30,722 nucleotides of DNA from Candidatus Peribacteria bacterium. Lineage in GTDB: Bacteria > Patescibacteria > JAEDAM01 > Absconditabacterales > Absconditicoccaceae. Location of the stretch: NCBI GenBank assembly GCA_031261265.1, contig JAISKI010000038.1, forward strand, positions 1 to 30,722. The letters run 5' to 3'. Numbering within the stretch: position 1 is the first letter of the stretch; each line of letters opens with the position of its first letter. Under the pieces are notes generated by a model. The model was not told where the DNA came from. It made no database searches and was given only the letters and a program-made list of their open reading frames with translations. Made by a program: the position numbers and the translations under genes. Below are positions 17,571 through 26,216 of the stretch, piece after piece.

Positions 17571-17722
17571 ATACAATCCAAGATAATTCGCCAAATTAAT
17601 GACATCATCACCAACTAGATTATTCAGCAACGAGAGTGCTTCATTTTCTAGTTAGAAACTATAATCAGTCAAGAAAGGCAGAATTACCTCATCGGCAAAT
17701 TATCTAAATATGAATTGTATGC
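17545..17722 (-). ncRNA. 6S-like RNA candidate (about 178 nt)
   Basis: A minus-strand RNA whose predicted start (17722, 7 nt after the -10 box) is exactly the first base of a terminal helix: GCATACAAT at its 5' end pairs with ATTGTATGC (17577-17569). A second helix GATAATTTGCC (17704-17694) / GGCGAATTATC (17592-17582) follows. Then comes a large internal bubble and an apical helix CTAACTAGA (17655-17647) / TCTAGTTGG (17619-17611) capped by AGCA/TGCT. Paired ends, a central bubble, length near 180 nt and a strong promoter are the hallmarks of 6S RNA, which binds RNA polymerase. An overlapping membrane-like peptide frame exists but has no ATG. The 6S assignment is inferred from structure only. 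Confidence 0.55.
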
Positions 17723-17728
17723 TCTTCA

Positions 17729-17756
17729 AGTATAACTATTTGAACAATAAATGCAA
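17729..17756 (-). promoter_or_regulatory. Promoter of the 6S-like RNA
   Basis: Minus strand: -35 TTGCAT (17756-17751), 16-bp spacer, -10 TATACT (17734-17729). The -35 box and spacer are identical in type to those of the 2.2-kb ncRNA. Confidence 0.65.
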
Positions 17757-17851
17757 ATTTTTAGAACAATTATAGTCTCCTAATGGATTATTTGTTAAAA
17801 AAATGTGAAATAAAATGTTAAAAAATACTAGGTAAAAACTGGTATTTTCTC

Positions 17852-17879
17852 TTGAAAATCCATCAGATTTTTTTATAAT
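17852..17879 (+). promoter_or_regulatory. Promoter of the HD gene
   Basis: TTGAAA (17852-17857), 16-bp spacer, TATAAT (17874-17879); the ATG follows at 17914. Confidence 0.75.
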
Positions 17880-17913
17880 GTAATCATCACTTTACTCCTT
17901 CACCAATCTTTCG

Positions 17914-18482
17914 ATGGATATCCTTCAAGCGACCAGAGCCTTTGCTCTCAGTGAAATCGAAAAGTACGGTTTACCTACTTTGATCAATTTTGAACTTTCC
18001 GAACAAAAAGCCATTGAACTTGCAGAAAAACTACACGCCGACAAAACCATCGTCCTTTTAGGTGTATATTTAATGGACTGCAAATTAGGGCAGGCATTCT
18101 CAGAAAAAAGAGGAGCGGAGCACGTTCAAATGAGTAAAATTGCGACTGAGGAATTTCTAAAAAATAGTAATATATATATATCAGCAAAGAAGATGAGAGA
18201 AAGGTTTTGAACTGTGTGGAAGCTCATCACGGAACAATTCCGTATACTTGCATTGAGGCGGAGATTTGTGCAAACGCGGATTGCTACCGTTTCATTTCAC
18301 CAAAGGGGGTCTTTGGTTATTTTACCACACTAGGGAAAAGACCTCTTGATTTCTTAGCGTGTCTGGACGAAGCAGAAAAAAAACTTGATGAAAAATATGC
18401 AATTCTCTCGTTAGATATTTGCAAATCAGAACTAGAACCGTATTATCAAACCTTCAAAGAGTACATTAAACTATCAAGATAA
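17914..18482 (+). CDS. HD-domain-like protein, frameshifted at an AT repeat
   Basis: Two overlapping frames make one protein: MDILQATRAFALSEIEKYG.. through EEFLKNSNIYIS (frame from 17914), then KVLNCVEAHHGTIPYTCIEAE to TAA 18480. The switch lies at (AT)6 near 18170-18181. Removing one AT unit gives 567 nt, a continuous 188-aa protein and a natural join ..NSNIYISKEDERKVLNCVEAHHG. The C-terminal part with CVEAHHG, ICANADCYRFISPKG and LGKRPLDFL resembles HD-superfamily hydrolases; the usual HD dyad is not clear (GVYLMD in that region). The present sequence would make a truncated protein with an altered tail. Either phase variation by slippage, or an assembly or sequencing error. Own promoter at 17852. 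Confidence 0.7.
18170..18181 (+). repeat. (AT)6 microsatellite at the frameshift
   Basis: ATATATATATAT lies inside the HD gene. Loss of one dinucleotide restores the frame, so this tract decides whether the full-length protein is made. Confidence 0.8.
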
Positions 18483-18514
18483 ATCTGCCTTTTTATCTGT
18501 TATCATTCTGCAAA

Positions 18515-19228
18515 ATGGAACATCAAAAATCTACTCTCTGTATCACTTGATGAACGAGCTGACTAGGAGAAGCAATCGTAAGAGCATTCGTTGGTCAATG
18601 ACGATACGTAGTTATTTTAGCGAGAAATGAGGAAAAAATGCTCTCTCTCCAACAGGAATTATGACAGGAAAGCATAGGATATTTCGTCTGCGATATTCGT
18701 AATAAAGAAACTTTGCAAGAGGTATTTAGTCAGATTTCTCATATTGATTGCTTCATCAATAATAGTGGAATAGGGTATTGGGAAAATACGTATGAGGAGA
18801 GTTTGGAACATATTGAAGATACTATTCAAACTAATCTCATAAGTGCGATGCGATGTACCAGGTTGGCGTTGCCAAAGATGATAGCAAATAATCAAGGGGT
18901 AATTATCAATATTTGATCTGTTCAATCTACCAAAGGCAGAGCGGGAGCGAGTGCATACGGAGCAAGTAAAGCGGGATTGAAAATGTATACTGATATTCTG
19001 AGAGAGGAAGTGAAAGAGAAAAATATCTCTGTGATAGGTATGTATCCGTGAAAAATGTATACACCTATGCGAACTTCTGAGGAATTGGAAGAACTTTGAC
19101 CGATAATGATGAATACTGAGGAGGTTGCCAAAATTATTTTTCAATCATATATATATGCTATGCAATGAGTTGTTCAAGAAGAAATCTTTATTAGACCTCC
19201 GAAAGATTTAAGCAATTCAGCCTTTTAA
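18515..19228 (+). CDS. Short-chain dehydrogenase/reductase (SDR)
   Basis: A 237-aa protein visible only in code 25, with nine TGA-Gly codons. The NAD(P)-binding motif CITGGTSGLGE (residues 9-19) has three of its glycines encoded by TGA. INNSGIG matches the NNAG motif. The catalytic triad is Ser135, Tyr148 and Lys152 in GSVQS and AYGASKAG, and PGKMYTPM follows the usual PG motif. The length fits classical SDRs. The substrate cannot be told from the sequence. The gene ends 33 bp before dnaB and may be co-transcribed with it. This is one of the clearest proofs of UGA-to-Gly recoding here. Confidence 0.92.
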
Positions 19229-19261
19229 ACTCTTTAACTTTTATACTTTTAAACTCTCGCA

Positions 19262-20614
19262 ATGGTAGCAGATTACAACACCCCACCTCACAACATTGAA
19301 GCCGAAAAAGGCGTGATTTCCTGAGCTTTAATGGACGCTGAAACTATGTGGATCTTTGAAGGAGACGGAATCAATCACAAAGACTTCTATCAAAAGGAGC
19401 ATAGCTTCATCTACGAGGCAATCCACCAACTCCGAAGCAACCATAAAACCATTGATGTGATCACCCTTTCTGACCAATTATCAAAAAATGGGAATCTGGA
19501 AAGCATTGGAGGGATCGATTATCTCTACGAATTGTCTGGGTTCCTCATTTCGACAGCTCCCTGCGTGGAATATAGTAAAATCGTCAAAGATAAGTCCCTT
19601 TTGAGACAAGTTTTAAAAGTCTGCCAGCAAATTTCGGGAGATGCCTATGAACAGAAAGAGACCATTCAGATTTTTGATGATATCGAGAAAAGAGTCTTTG
19701 AACTCACACAAAACCAAATCGGAGAGGGGATTTTGAGTTTAGAAGAGATTTTAAAAGGAAGAGTAGAGGAGTATATGGAAATTGTCGATAATCCAGAATC
19801 CGTAAACGCGAAAAAAGTAAATTCTGGCTACAAACTCATAGACGATATGCTTGCAGGATTTAAACCAGGAGAACTTATCATTCTCGCAGCTAGACCCTCA
19901 ATGGGAAAGACCGCTTTTGCTCTCAATATGCTTACTAATGTCGCATTAGGACAAAAAAAATCTGTAGTGATGATTTCTCTCGAAATGTCCTCAGAAAGTA
20001 TTGTCGACAGAATTATGTCCGAAGTTTCTAAGGTGCCAATGTATAAAATAAGCAAAGGAGACCTAACTAATGAAGACTTCGCTCAAATGGGAGAGGCGAT
20101 GGAAGAACTCGGAGGATCAAAGATTTTCATTGATGATAAAGGAGGACTAACGGTTCCTATCCTAAAATCAAAACTCAGAAAACTGAAAATAGAAAAGAAG
20201 GGGCTTGACCTCGTGATTGTAGATTACCTACAGTTGATGCACGCTACCAGTTTTATCGGAAACAGAACTCAAGAGATCTCCGATATTTCCAGAGGACTCA
20301 AAGAACTCGCAAAAGAACTAGAAGTACCTATCATAGCCCTTTCTCAGCTTTCTCGTGCTGTAGAGCAGAGAGTAGACAAAAAGCCTCAACTTTCTGACCT
20401 TCGTGAGTCTGGGGCCATTGAGCAGGACGCCGATGCCGTTTTGATGTTGCATAGAGAAGATTATTATGACCCCGACACGGATAAGAAAGGTGCGACCGAT
20501 GTTTGTATCAGGAAGAATAGAAATGGTGCTGTCGGGGAGGTAGAGTTGCATTTTCAAAAAGAGATTATGAAATTCACGGAGAAATTGAAAGAATCTGGGG
20601 ACAAAACCTATTAA
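19262..20614 (+). CDS. dnaB: Replicative DNA helicase DnaB
   Basis: 450 aa, hexameric 5'-3' helicase at the replication fork. The ATG at 19262 gives MVADYNTPPHNIEAEKGVIS, the usual DnaB start; TGA 19322 (Gly) hides this in standard code. The N-terminal domain spans about residues 1-100. The RecA-like domain starts with SGYKLIDDMLAGFKPGEL, Walker A is ARPSMGKTA (about residues 210-218), MISLEMSSE follows, Walker B is LVIVDYLQLM, and the arginine-finger region is LRESGAIEQDAD. No intein. The leader is T-rich (TTTTAAACTCTCGCA) without a Shine-Dalgarno. Confidence 0.96.
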
Positions 20615-20659
20615 AAGTTTGATATAGACCAGTCACAAAGAGGTGCTTTTTCTAAAAAT

Positions 20660-20688
20660 AAAAAAAGACAGTTTGCAAACAAACCGTC
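20660..20688 (-). terminator. Intrinsic terminator, minus strand
   Basis: On the minus strand GACGGTTTG, TTTG loop, CAAACTGTC, then seven T. One pair is G-U on this strand but would be A-C on the other, which fixes the direction. Confidence 0.85.
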
Positions 20689-20971
20689 TCCAGAGAGACT
20701 AGATCGCCAATAACCCTTATCAACCGGGTTTATAAAGATATGTACAATTTACACACATCTGTATATACCCAACCAATAACCACACCAAGAAAACAAAGAA
20801 GAAAAGCGATCTAGTTTTTACCTGCGAGCTTCCCATTTGGTAATGTTCCGCGTGCCATAGCGAATGTTTCCGAATACAGACAACAAACCACTACAAATTC
20901 CTTCAGAAAACCGAAAGAATGATTTTTTTGTCCCACGGACGTTGATAGTTTTTATTTATTTTTATTTTGTA
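20660..20971 (-). ncRNA. Unknown structured RNA (about 310 nt)
   Basis: The region between dnaB and engB has a promoter (20977-21004) and a terminator on the minus strand but no substantial gene. Paired elements: a perfect 10-bp long-range helix (ACTAGATCGC 20815-20806 with GCGATCTAGT 20707-20698) enclosing about 98 nt; TTCTTTCGG / CTGAAGGAA; TTACC / GGTAA; AACCC / GGGTT. A 15-codon ORF (20858-20811; MARGTLPNGKLAGKN) ends in TAG within the long helix. I looked for tmRNA, RNase P and SRP RNA signatures and found none (no tRNA-like end, no GAGGAAAGTCC, no SRP loop). The class is unknown. Confidence 0.55.
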
Positions 20972-20976
20972 CCCTC

Positions 20977-21004
20977 ACTATAGGAGTGCCAAATGAAATT
21001 ACAA
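20977..21004 (-). promoter_or_regulatory. Promoter of the unknown RNA
   Basis: Minus strand: -35 TTGTAA (21004-20999), 16-bp spacer, -10 TATAGT (20982-20977). Confidence 0.5.
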
Positions 21005-21096
21005 GGATAAAACGAAAAAAACCTCTAACCTCTGTTTACCACAAAAGAAGAAGAGAGAAGAACTTTATCTTTACAAACAATAATAAAAATCAGATT

Positions 21097-21684
21097 TTAT
21101 AAGAGAGTCTCAATATAATTCAGTACATCATCTCTACCTTTTCCAGAAATATTGTCTACAGAAAAGAAAAGCGGAGGAATTCTAGTGATTTTGCTTAATT
21201 CCTTTGTAAAAAGTTTAAAATTCTTACTTCTTTCTTTCTGGGTAGACTTATCAATCTTGGTAAAAATAATTGCAAAATCTATCCTTTCAGCCACGAAACT
21301 ACCTAGCATCTCTAGATCAATTCTCTGAGGAGGAATACTCGCATCGATTAAAAGAAAAACCTTTTTCAATGTTTCTCTCTTGGTTAGAAAATTTTGTATG
21401 GTATTGAGCCAACTCTTTTTTTCAGTATCATTGGCTTTTGCATATCCATATCCTGGAAGATCCACAATTTGCCACTGATCATTGATAAGAAAAAAGTTTA
21501 AAAGTCTGGTCTTACCAGGAGTATTTGAAGCTTTTGCTAATGTTTTTCTTTGAGTGAGAGCATTAATAAGAGAAGATTTTCCCACATTAGACCTACCAAA
21601 AAACGCGAATTCTGGCTGAAGGGGAGTGGGGCAGTCTTTCAAAGTTGGAGAACTTTTTATAAAAGTTGCAGATTTAATAATCAT
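21097..21684 (-). CDS. engB: Ribosome biogenesis GTP-binding protein EngB (YsxC/YihA)
   Basis: 195 aa, a GTPase needed for large-subunit assembly. G1 is GRSNVGKSS (residues 30-38), G2 lies in SNTPGKTR, G3 is DLPGYG (75-80), G4 is TKID and G5 is near FFSVDN. The length and the characteristic DLPGYGYAK are typical of EngB. The stop is TAA (21099-21097), with no TGA codons. The gene is alone on the minus strand; the unknown RNA lies 125 bp downstream. Confidence 0.95.
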   Translation of the reverse strand: MIIKSATFIKSSPTLKDCPTPLQPEFAFFGRSNVGKSSLINALTQRKTLAKASNTPGKTRLLNFFLINDQWQIVDLPGYGYAKANDTEKKSWLNTIQNFLTKRETLKKVFLLIDASIPPQRIDLEMLGSFVAERIDFAIIFTKIDKSTQKERSKNFKLFTKELSKITRIPPLFFSVDNISGKGRDDVLNYIETLL

Positions 21685-21809
21685 AGAGAAAAAATACCTA
21701 CATTTGATAAGACAAAGAAATCCGCAAATTTAAAGTTTTTTTATTCTGATTTATAAAGGAGTTATAGGGGATTTTCGAAACTTTACCTCAACAAAGATAA
21801 ATCCCATAT

Positions 21810-21837
21810 ACTTTGCACAAGATACATTGTGCAAAGT
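21810..21837. promoter_or_regulatory. Perfect inverted repeat ACTTTGCACAA
   Basis: ACTTTGCACAA (21810-21820), 6-nt spacer, TTGTGCAAAGT (21827-21837). The same 11-mer recurs once at 22254-22264. It may be a dimeric regulator site or the ends of a small element. The rest of 21685-22288 is AT-rich; the small ORF at 22078-22269 is not convincing. Confidence 0.5.
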
Positions 21838-22253
21838 AAACACAAAGACCAAAATAAGCCAACTTCATTCGTGATTTCTTTTTCGGTTTATCAAATTAAA
21901 ATAAAAATTATCATAAGAATAATACGAATACCCAGTAAAATTGCAAATAGAAACTTATAAAATAGGAAAGCTCTCTTTTCAACTACCCTCTCAACTATCC
22001 AAAATCCCCGAAAAAATAAGCCACGTTTTTTATCTCCCCCTTCACTTAGTTCGACTCACTCAAAAAAATCATCGAATTTGAATCAGTATTTTCTCAGGAA
22101 AATAGAAAGAATCTGCATTTTCTACTTTTACAAATATTTTTTAAAATTTACCAAAATAATTTTTATTTTCAGATATCTTGTCTATATCTGTCTACAAACA
22201 AAAGATAAAGTTTCAAAAAAAGAAAAATATTACTCAAAAAACATAGGTATATT

Positions 22254-22264
22254 ACTTTGCACAA
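22254..22264 (+). repeat. Third copy of ACTTTGCACAA
   Basis: Direct repeat of the left arm of the inverted repeat at 21810, about 430 bp away, near the 3' end of the minus-strand gene at 22289. Confidence 0.5.
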
Positions 22265-22288
22265 TATAGATAACAAAATAATCATAGC

Positions 22289-22831
22289 TTAATCCTGAGT
22301 GAGTTTATAATAATTCATTTCTGGGACTTCAAAATTACCCACCCATGTGTTATTTTCAGTTTTTTCTTTGTGGATATTTAAATATTCCGTTTCTTCAAAG
22401 ATATTCTCCTTTATTCCCCAATCTCTTGCTAGATTGATAAACGTATTAAATTGCTGGATACTAACAAATGAACGTATAATTTTATTTAAACTTTTAACAT
22501 CTTTATCATACTTATAGAGTGCTAATTTTCGTTGCCAGTCACCACTTACTTCCCATCATTGTTGTAAAAGTTCCTGAGGCATTTCAACATGGACACTAGT
22601 AGCTGAAAAATAATGAATATAGTCTTCATACTCTTTTTGTTGTTCTGCTGACAAAGACTTTGGGATATAAAGTATTTCTTTTGCTTTTCTGATGTCACTA
22701 GCCAGCCGTTCTTCCGCTGTAGGCATTAATTTACTTCATCCATAAAGGACAGCTGCTAAAGCAGCAATAGGCAAGACTCCTGTGCCTCGTTTTTTAGTAG
22801 ATTCTCGTGCTGATTTTAATTTTTCTGACAT
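22289..22831 (-). CDS. Hypothetical single-pass membrane protein (180 aa)
   Basis: Not recognised. Minus-strand ATG 22831 to TAA 22289 in code 25 with two TGA-Gly codons. After a short basic N-terminus (MSEKLKSARESTKKRGTG) comes one hydrophobic segment, VLPIAALAAVLYGG (residues 19-32). The remaining 150 residues are soluble and charged, with an EEFxET-like acidic end. Predicted as an N-terminally anchored protein. It is divergent from the OLD-family nuclease gene with 86 bp between the two starts, so the two could share a control region. Confidence 0.65.
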
Positions 22832-22917
22832 GATAAATGTTTTATAGAATAAAAATATCCTCTATTGGATAATTAAGTATATATATATCAGATTTTTGCA
22901 ACTTTTTTGCTACTTTT

Positions 22918-25008
22918 ATGACCAAAACCAATTTCATGGACAATAATTTGATTTTTAAAGAAAATCTCGTATACTTAAGAGGAAAAGTTTTCTCCAAAGA
23001 AAAATTTACCCACTACCCCACTCCTCCTATGAAAATCAGAGAAATAAAAATTTCCAATATTATGAGTTTCCCATTCCTAACAGATCTTCCCAATTCAGAA
23101 GGGATCCAATTTCCTGCTTCAGAGAATAAAACAGATCTCAATATCCTCATTGGTGCCAATGGAAGTGGGAAAAGTAATTTCATCGAAATTATCAACCAAT
23201 TTGTTCGCAATATGGTCTTTGATTACACCTTTAATCCAGCATTGCTCCAAGCAGAAAAAAAATCTGATCAACAACAAGCAATCCAATTCATCCCAAAGAA
23301 AACTACAAAACTCAGCAAACACTCCAGGACTCAAGATCAGCCTGCAGGAGTAGAGATCACTATAGAACTTTTCCAAAACGACTTTGAAAACATCGGATTT
23401 GCCTGCAAATATGCAGATAAACTCAATGAAATTATCGAAAAATATAGTAAGATACCTTATAGATTCCCAGACACTTCCATTGAAGACATCCAAAAAAATA
23501 TAGAAACTATCCATATTTGTGCAGAATTTTCTGAAAAAGAACAAACCTTTATCATTGATCAAAGCAAGTTAACACCTCAAGAACTCTTTGCTCTGGTCTG
23601 TATCCAAGAACAAGAATTGCTCTATATTTGTATCAGAATTTTTAATCAGTTTAAAAAAGATAATGAAGCTGACAACGAGAGAATGCGATATCCACTAAAA
23701 AATACGTTCAGTGTTGTTTCTAGCGAAAGAGATATGAATGAGCGGAAATATCTGAATGATTGCCAAGAATTTGATACGTATATTTTTCAGCAAAAAACAG
23801 AAAAAAATCAGAATTTTGAGGGATTTTATAAAGTATTACATAAAATTCGAACTATTATCAATAAAAATTCCCAAGAAATCTTGCTCAATTCTGACACCAC
23901 AAACATTGACGAGAATATTGAGAACAGACTCTACAACTCCAATCTTTGGAAGAGAATGACAAAATCTATTAAGAGGTTTATTAATAAAGAGCTTTTCATT
24001 GAATATCTACAAGGAGAACTGAGTTTAAAACTCAAGAATGATAAAGGAGACAGATTTTATTTCTCTGATTTAAGTGCTGGGCAACAGTCAATTTTGCTCA
24101 TTCTTTTCGCGATTTATGGGAATGATTTGAGAGACGGATTTATGATTATTGATGAACCAGAACTCCACACTCACCCACAATTACAAAAGGAATTAGCAGT
24201 TCTGCTCAATCAACTTAGTGAAGAAAACGGAACCCAGTTTTTCCTTTCGACCTACTCTGCCCTCTTTATCAATGAGGAAAATATCACCAATGTATACAGA
24301 TTTCAAAATGAAAATGCTGATGAAACCCACATTTTCAATCCTCATCTTCAAATCGCTTCCGACGACGCAAAACTCGTTCATTTGCTGAGATATGAGAACT
24401 TGTCGAAGATCTTCTTCGTGGATAAAATTATCCTCGTGGAAGGCGATTCAGATTTATATTTCTTTGCTCATTATTTAAAGTGGCTACAGGACCAGCCAGG
24501 ATGGGAAGATATCGTAGGAAGCTACGAACTTATCAATATTAACGGGAAAGGATCCTACAATTCTTGGCATAAATTTTTAAATAAATTCTGAATTCAGAAC
24601 TACTTTATTGGAGATTGGGACAATACGGTAGACTACGGATTTTTTACCCAAAAAGAAATCAACAAGTATTATCAACTTGCGAATAGACACATGAAGAATT
24701 ATCAAGGAAGAGGAGAAGGTTGAGATTACTACAACAGATTGGTCTATGCCATCAAAAAGTATTATCCACAAAAATTCAAGAAAATCATCGAAGGGATTGA
24801 GGACTTATATAATGAAGATATTTTTATTCTCAAATTGGGGGCAATTGAAAGCTATCCCGGACTAGAAAGGAAAGGCTTGCAGTATATGGTAAATTTTGCT
24901 AATTATGAGTTCTTCAATTGGCTCGCTGATCAAAAATTCCTCCCACAGAGGAAGGAATTAGAAGAAATTTTTGGATGTATTTTTGAAAAAGGAGCAAAAG
25001 CAGGATAA
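22918..25008 (+). CDS. OLD-family ATPase/TOPRIM nuclease
   Basis: 696 aa. The ABC/SMC-like ATPase has Walker A GANGSGKSN (residues 79-87), signature LSAGQQSILL, and Walker B FMIIDEPELHTHP (about 409-420). A C-terminal TOPRIM domain follows: ILVEGDSDLYFF (Glu near 508), then ININGKGS and GDWDN. This order is that of OLD (overcoming lysogenization defect) proteins, which act in phage defence or DNA processing. TGA-Gly occurs twice, after HKFLNKF (24589) and in RGEGG. No UvrD-like helicase follows, so it would be a class 1 (stand-alone) OLD protein rather than Gabija. The start at 22918 may be too early: MKIREIKISNIMSF at 23029 is the family-like start. Confidence 0.85.
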
Positions 25009-25026
25009 TAGGTAATTGCGTAGCAG

Positions 25027-25596
25027 TTATCCATTCATCTTCACATACAAGAAGGAAGCCACAGCAATGAGAATAATCGCGAAACCAATCACAATAAAGG
25101 TTTTCATCTCTTGTTCTTTTAATTTTGAGGTCAATTGTTGTAATTTTGCTTCCAATCTCTGTTTTTCTTGAATTGCTTCTTGTTTTTCCTTGGTGTAATC
25201 AGGCAAAGCAATCATATTCTGAATTTTATTCTCTAACTCCCCTATTCTCTGCTGAAGCAAAAAAATCACCTTATTTTTTTCTTCCAACATTTTGTCTTTC
25301 TCGTTGAAAATCAACGCAAATTTATCAATTTTATCTTCTAAAGCAGAAAAATCCGTAGCTTGACGAACAGCAGGAATAGTATGATCAGCATTTTGACTAA
25401 CCAATTCGGTAGAAACTTCCTGTCTTAAAGCAGAAAATTCTGAACTTAAAGCGTCCAATTCATCCCTAGATAAAAGGACTTTATTTGCAACTTTTTTATA
25501 AGAAAGCTTTCCAGATTTGATATATCTATCAATCGTCCTCGTAGAGACTCCCAATAAAACAGACGCTCTGTCTCTCGTTAATGAATAATGTGCCAT
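25027..25596 (-). CDS. HTH / coiled-coil / membrane-tail protein
   Basis: 189 aa from the ATG at 25596 (MAHYSLTRDRASVLLG..); the longer frame upstream overlaps the leader. Residues 1-50 are an excisionase/MerR-type helix-turn-helix (SVLLGVSTRTIDRYIKSGKL, then NKVLLSRDELDAL). A long coiled coil follows (residues about 75-160, rich in Glu, Lys, Gln with heptad leucines). It ends in one hydrophobic helix, TFIVIGFAIILIAVASFLYV, then KMNG. DNA-binding head plus membrane tail suggests an anchored regulator or DNA-tethering protein; this is inferred. Second gene after the holin-like gene. It converges with the OLD gene with an 18-bp gap. Confidence 0.75.
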   Translation of the reverse strand: MAHYSLTRDRASVLLGVSTRTIDRYIKSGKLSYKKVANKVLLSRDELDALSSEFSALRQEVSTELVSQNADHTIPAVRQATDFSALEDKIDKFALIFNEKDKMLEEKNKVIFLLQQRIGELENKIQNMIALPDYTKEKQEAIQEKQRLEAKLQQLTSKLKEQEMKTFIVIGFAIILIAVASFLYVKMNG

Positions 25597-25643
25597 AGCT
25601 AAACAGGTATATAATAGGGTAAAAAACAATAAATCTGAATAAT

Positions 25644-26042
25644 TTAAACAATCTTTTTGAGAATAGTGACCCCCACCGACATAATCAAGGAAAGAATCAA
25701 GGTTTGCAGAAGATTTCCCATTTTAACTACAATATCTGGAGCAAAATAAGTATTCATCACTCGAGAAAAGAGATAGAAAATTGCAACGTTGATCACCAAA
25801 GAAAAGAGTCCCAAGGTCAACATATTGACAGGAAATGACAAGGTTTGAATCAACCATTTAATAGGTGAATTAAGCAACCAAAAGACAAATCCCAGAATCA
25901 CAAATATCGCCACTCGATGTAATCGAGTACTCGTGAGTTCTGGATTAACGGTAATATCAATTCCGAGTTGAAAATGATTGAAAAGCCGAAGTAAGAATCC
26001 ACAAATCACAATGTTAGCAATCAGATTTCTAAGTAATTTCAT
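25644..26042 (-). CDS. Phage holin family 4-like membrane protein
   Basis: 132 aa, starting MKLLRNLIANIVICGFLLRLF at 26042; an upstream ATG (26081) is possible but less typical. Four hydrophobic segments (about residues 5-25, 40-60, 65-95, 105-125), with FVFWLLNSPIKWLIQTLSFP and LTLGLFSLVINV matching the PF04020 pattern (FxxxNxxIxPxLxxLxxPxxxLTxGL). These proteins are often chromosomal and not holins; the role is unknown. It is first gene of the pair with the HTH/coiled-coil protein (47-bp gap), with its own promoter at 26110-26137. Confidence 0.78.
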   Translation of the reverse strand: MKLLRNLIANIVICGFLLRLFNHFQLGIDITVNPELTSTRLHRVAIFVILGFVFWLLNSPIKWLIQTLSFPVNMLTLGLFSLVINVAIFYLFSRVMNTYFAPDIVVKMGNLLQTLILSLIMSVGVTILKKIV

Positions 26043-26100
26043 TTTTATTTTCTCTAAATAAAAGGTAAAAACTCTGCTCAACCAATTATTCCCTCAAGTG

Positions 26101-26137
26101 AGTAGACAACTTATACAGATTTGTCTACTTATTTCAA
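26101..26137 (-). promoter_or_regulatory. Promoter with inverted repeat, minus strand
   Basis: Minus strand: -35 TTGAAA (26137-26132), 16-bp spacer, -10 TATAAG (26115-26110). AGTAGACAA (26129-26121) and TTGTCTACT (26109-26101) form a 9-bp inverted repeat around the -10 box, as an operator would. Confidence 0.6.
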
Positions 26138-26156
26138 GAGAATGTGACAGAAAATC

Positions 26157-26196
26157 AAAAAAAGAAAAACTCCTCCGGATAAACAAGAAGAGTTTT
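26157..26196 (-). terminator. Intrinsic terminator, minus strand
   Basis: AAAACTC (26196-26190) and GAGTTTT (26172-26166) pair around a 17-nt loop, then a T-rich tract follows on the minus strand. It ends the Trp-rich gene. Confidence 0.6.
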
Positions 26197-26216
26197 AACT
26201 TTTGTTTTCATTATGA

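Noticed and set aside
17527..17660. Minus-strand frame with a membrane-like segment (GLYALTAGVLFIILPIYL)
   Set aside because: It has no ATG, and the region is better explained by a promoter, paired helices and terminator of a 6S-like RNA.
20660..20971. tmRNA or RNase P RNA
   Set aside because: There is no tRNA-like 3' end, no GGTTCGA-type loop, no tag ending in Ala-Ala, and no RNase P core sequences.
22078..22269. ORF of 63 aa rich in Phe, Ile and Lys
   Set aside because: The composition is what AT-rich DNA gives by chance; it ends inside a repeat copy and shows no recognisable feature.
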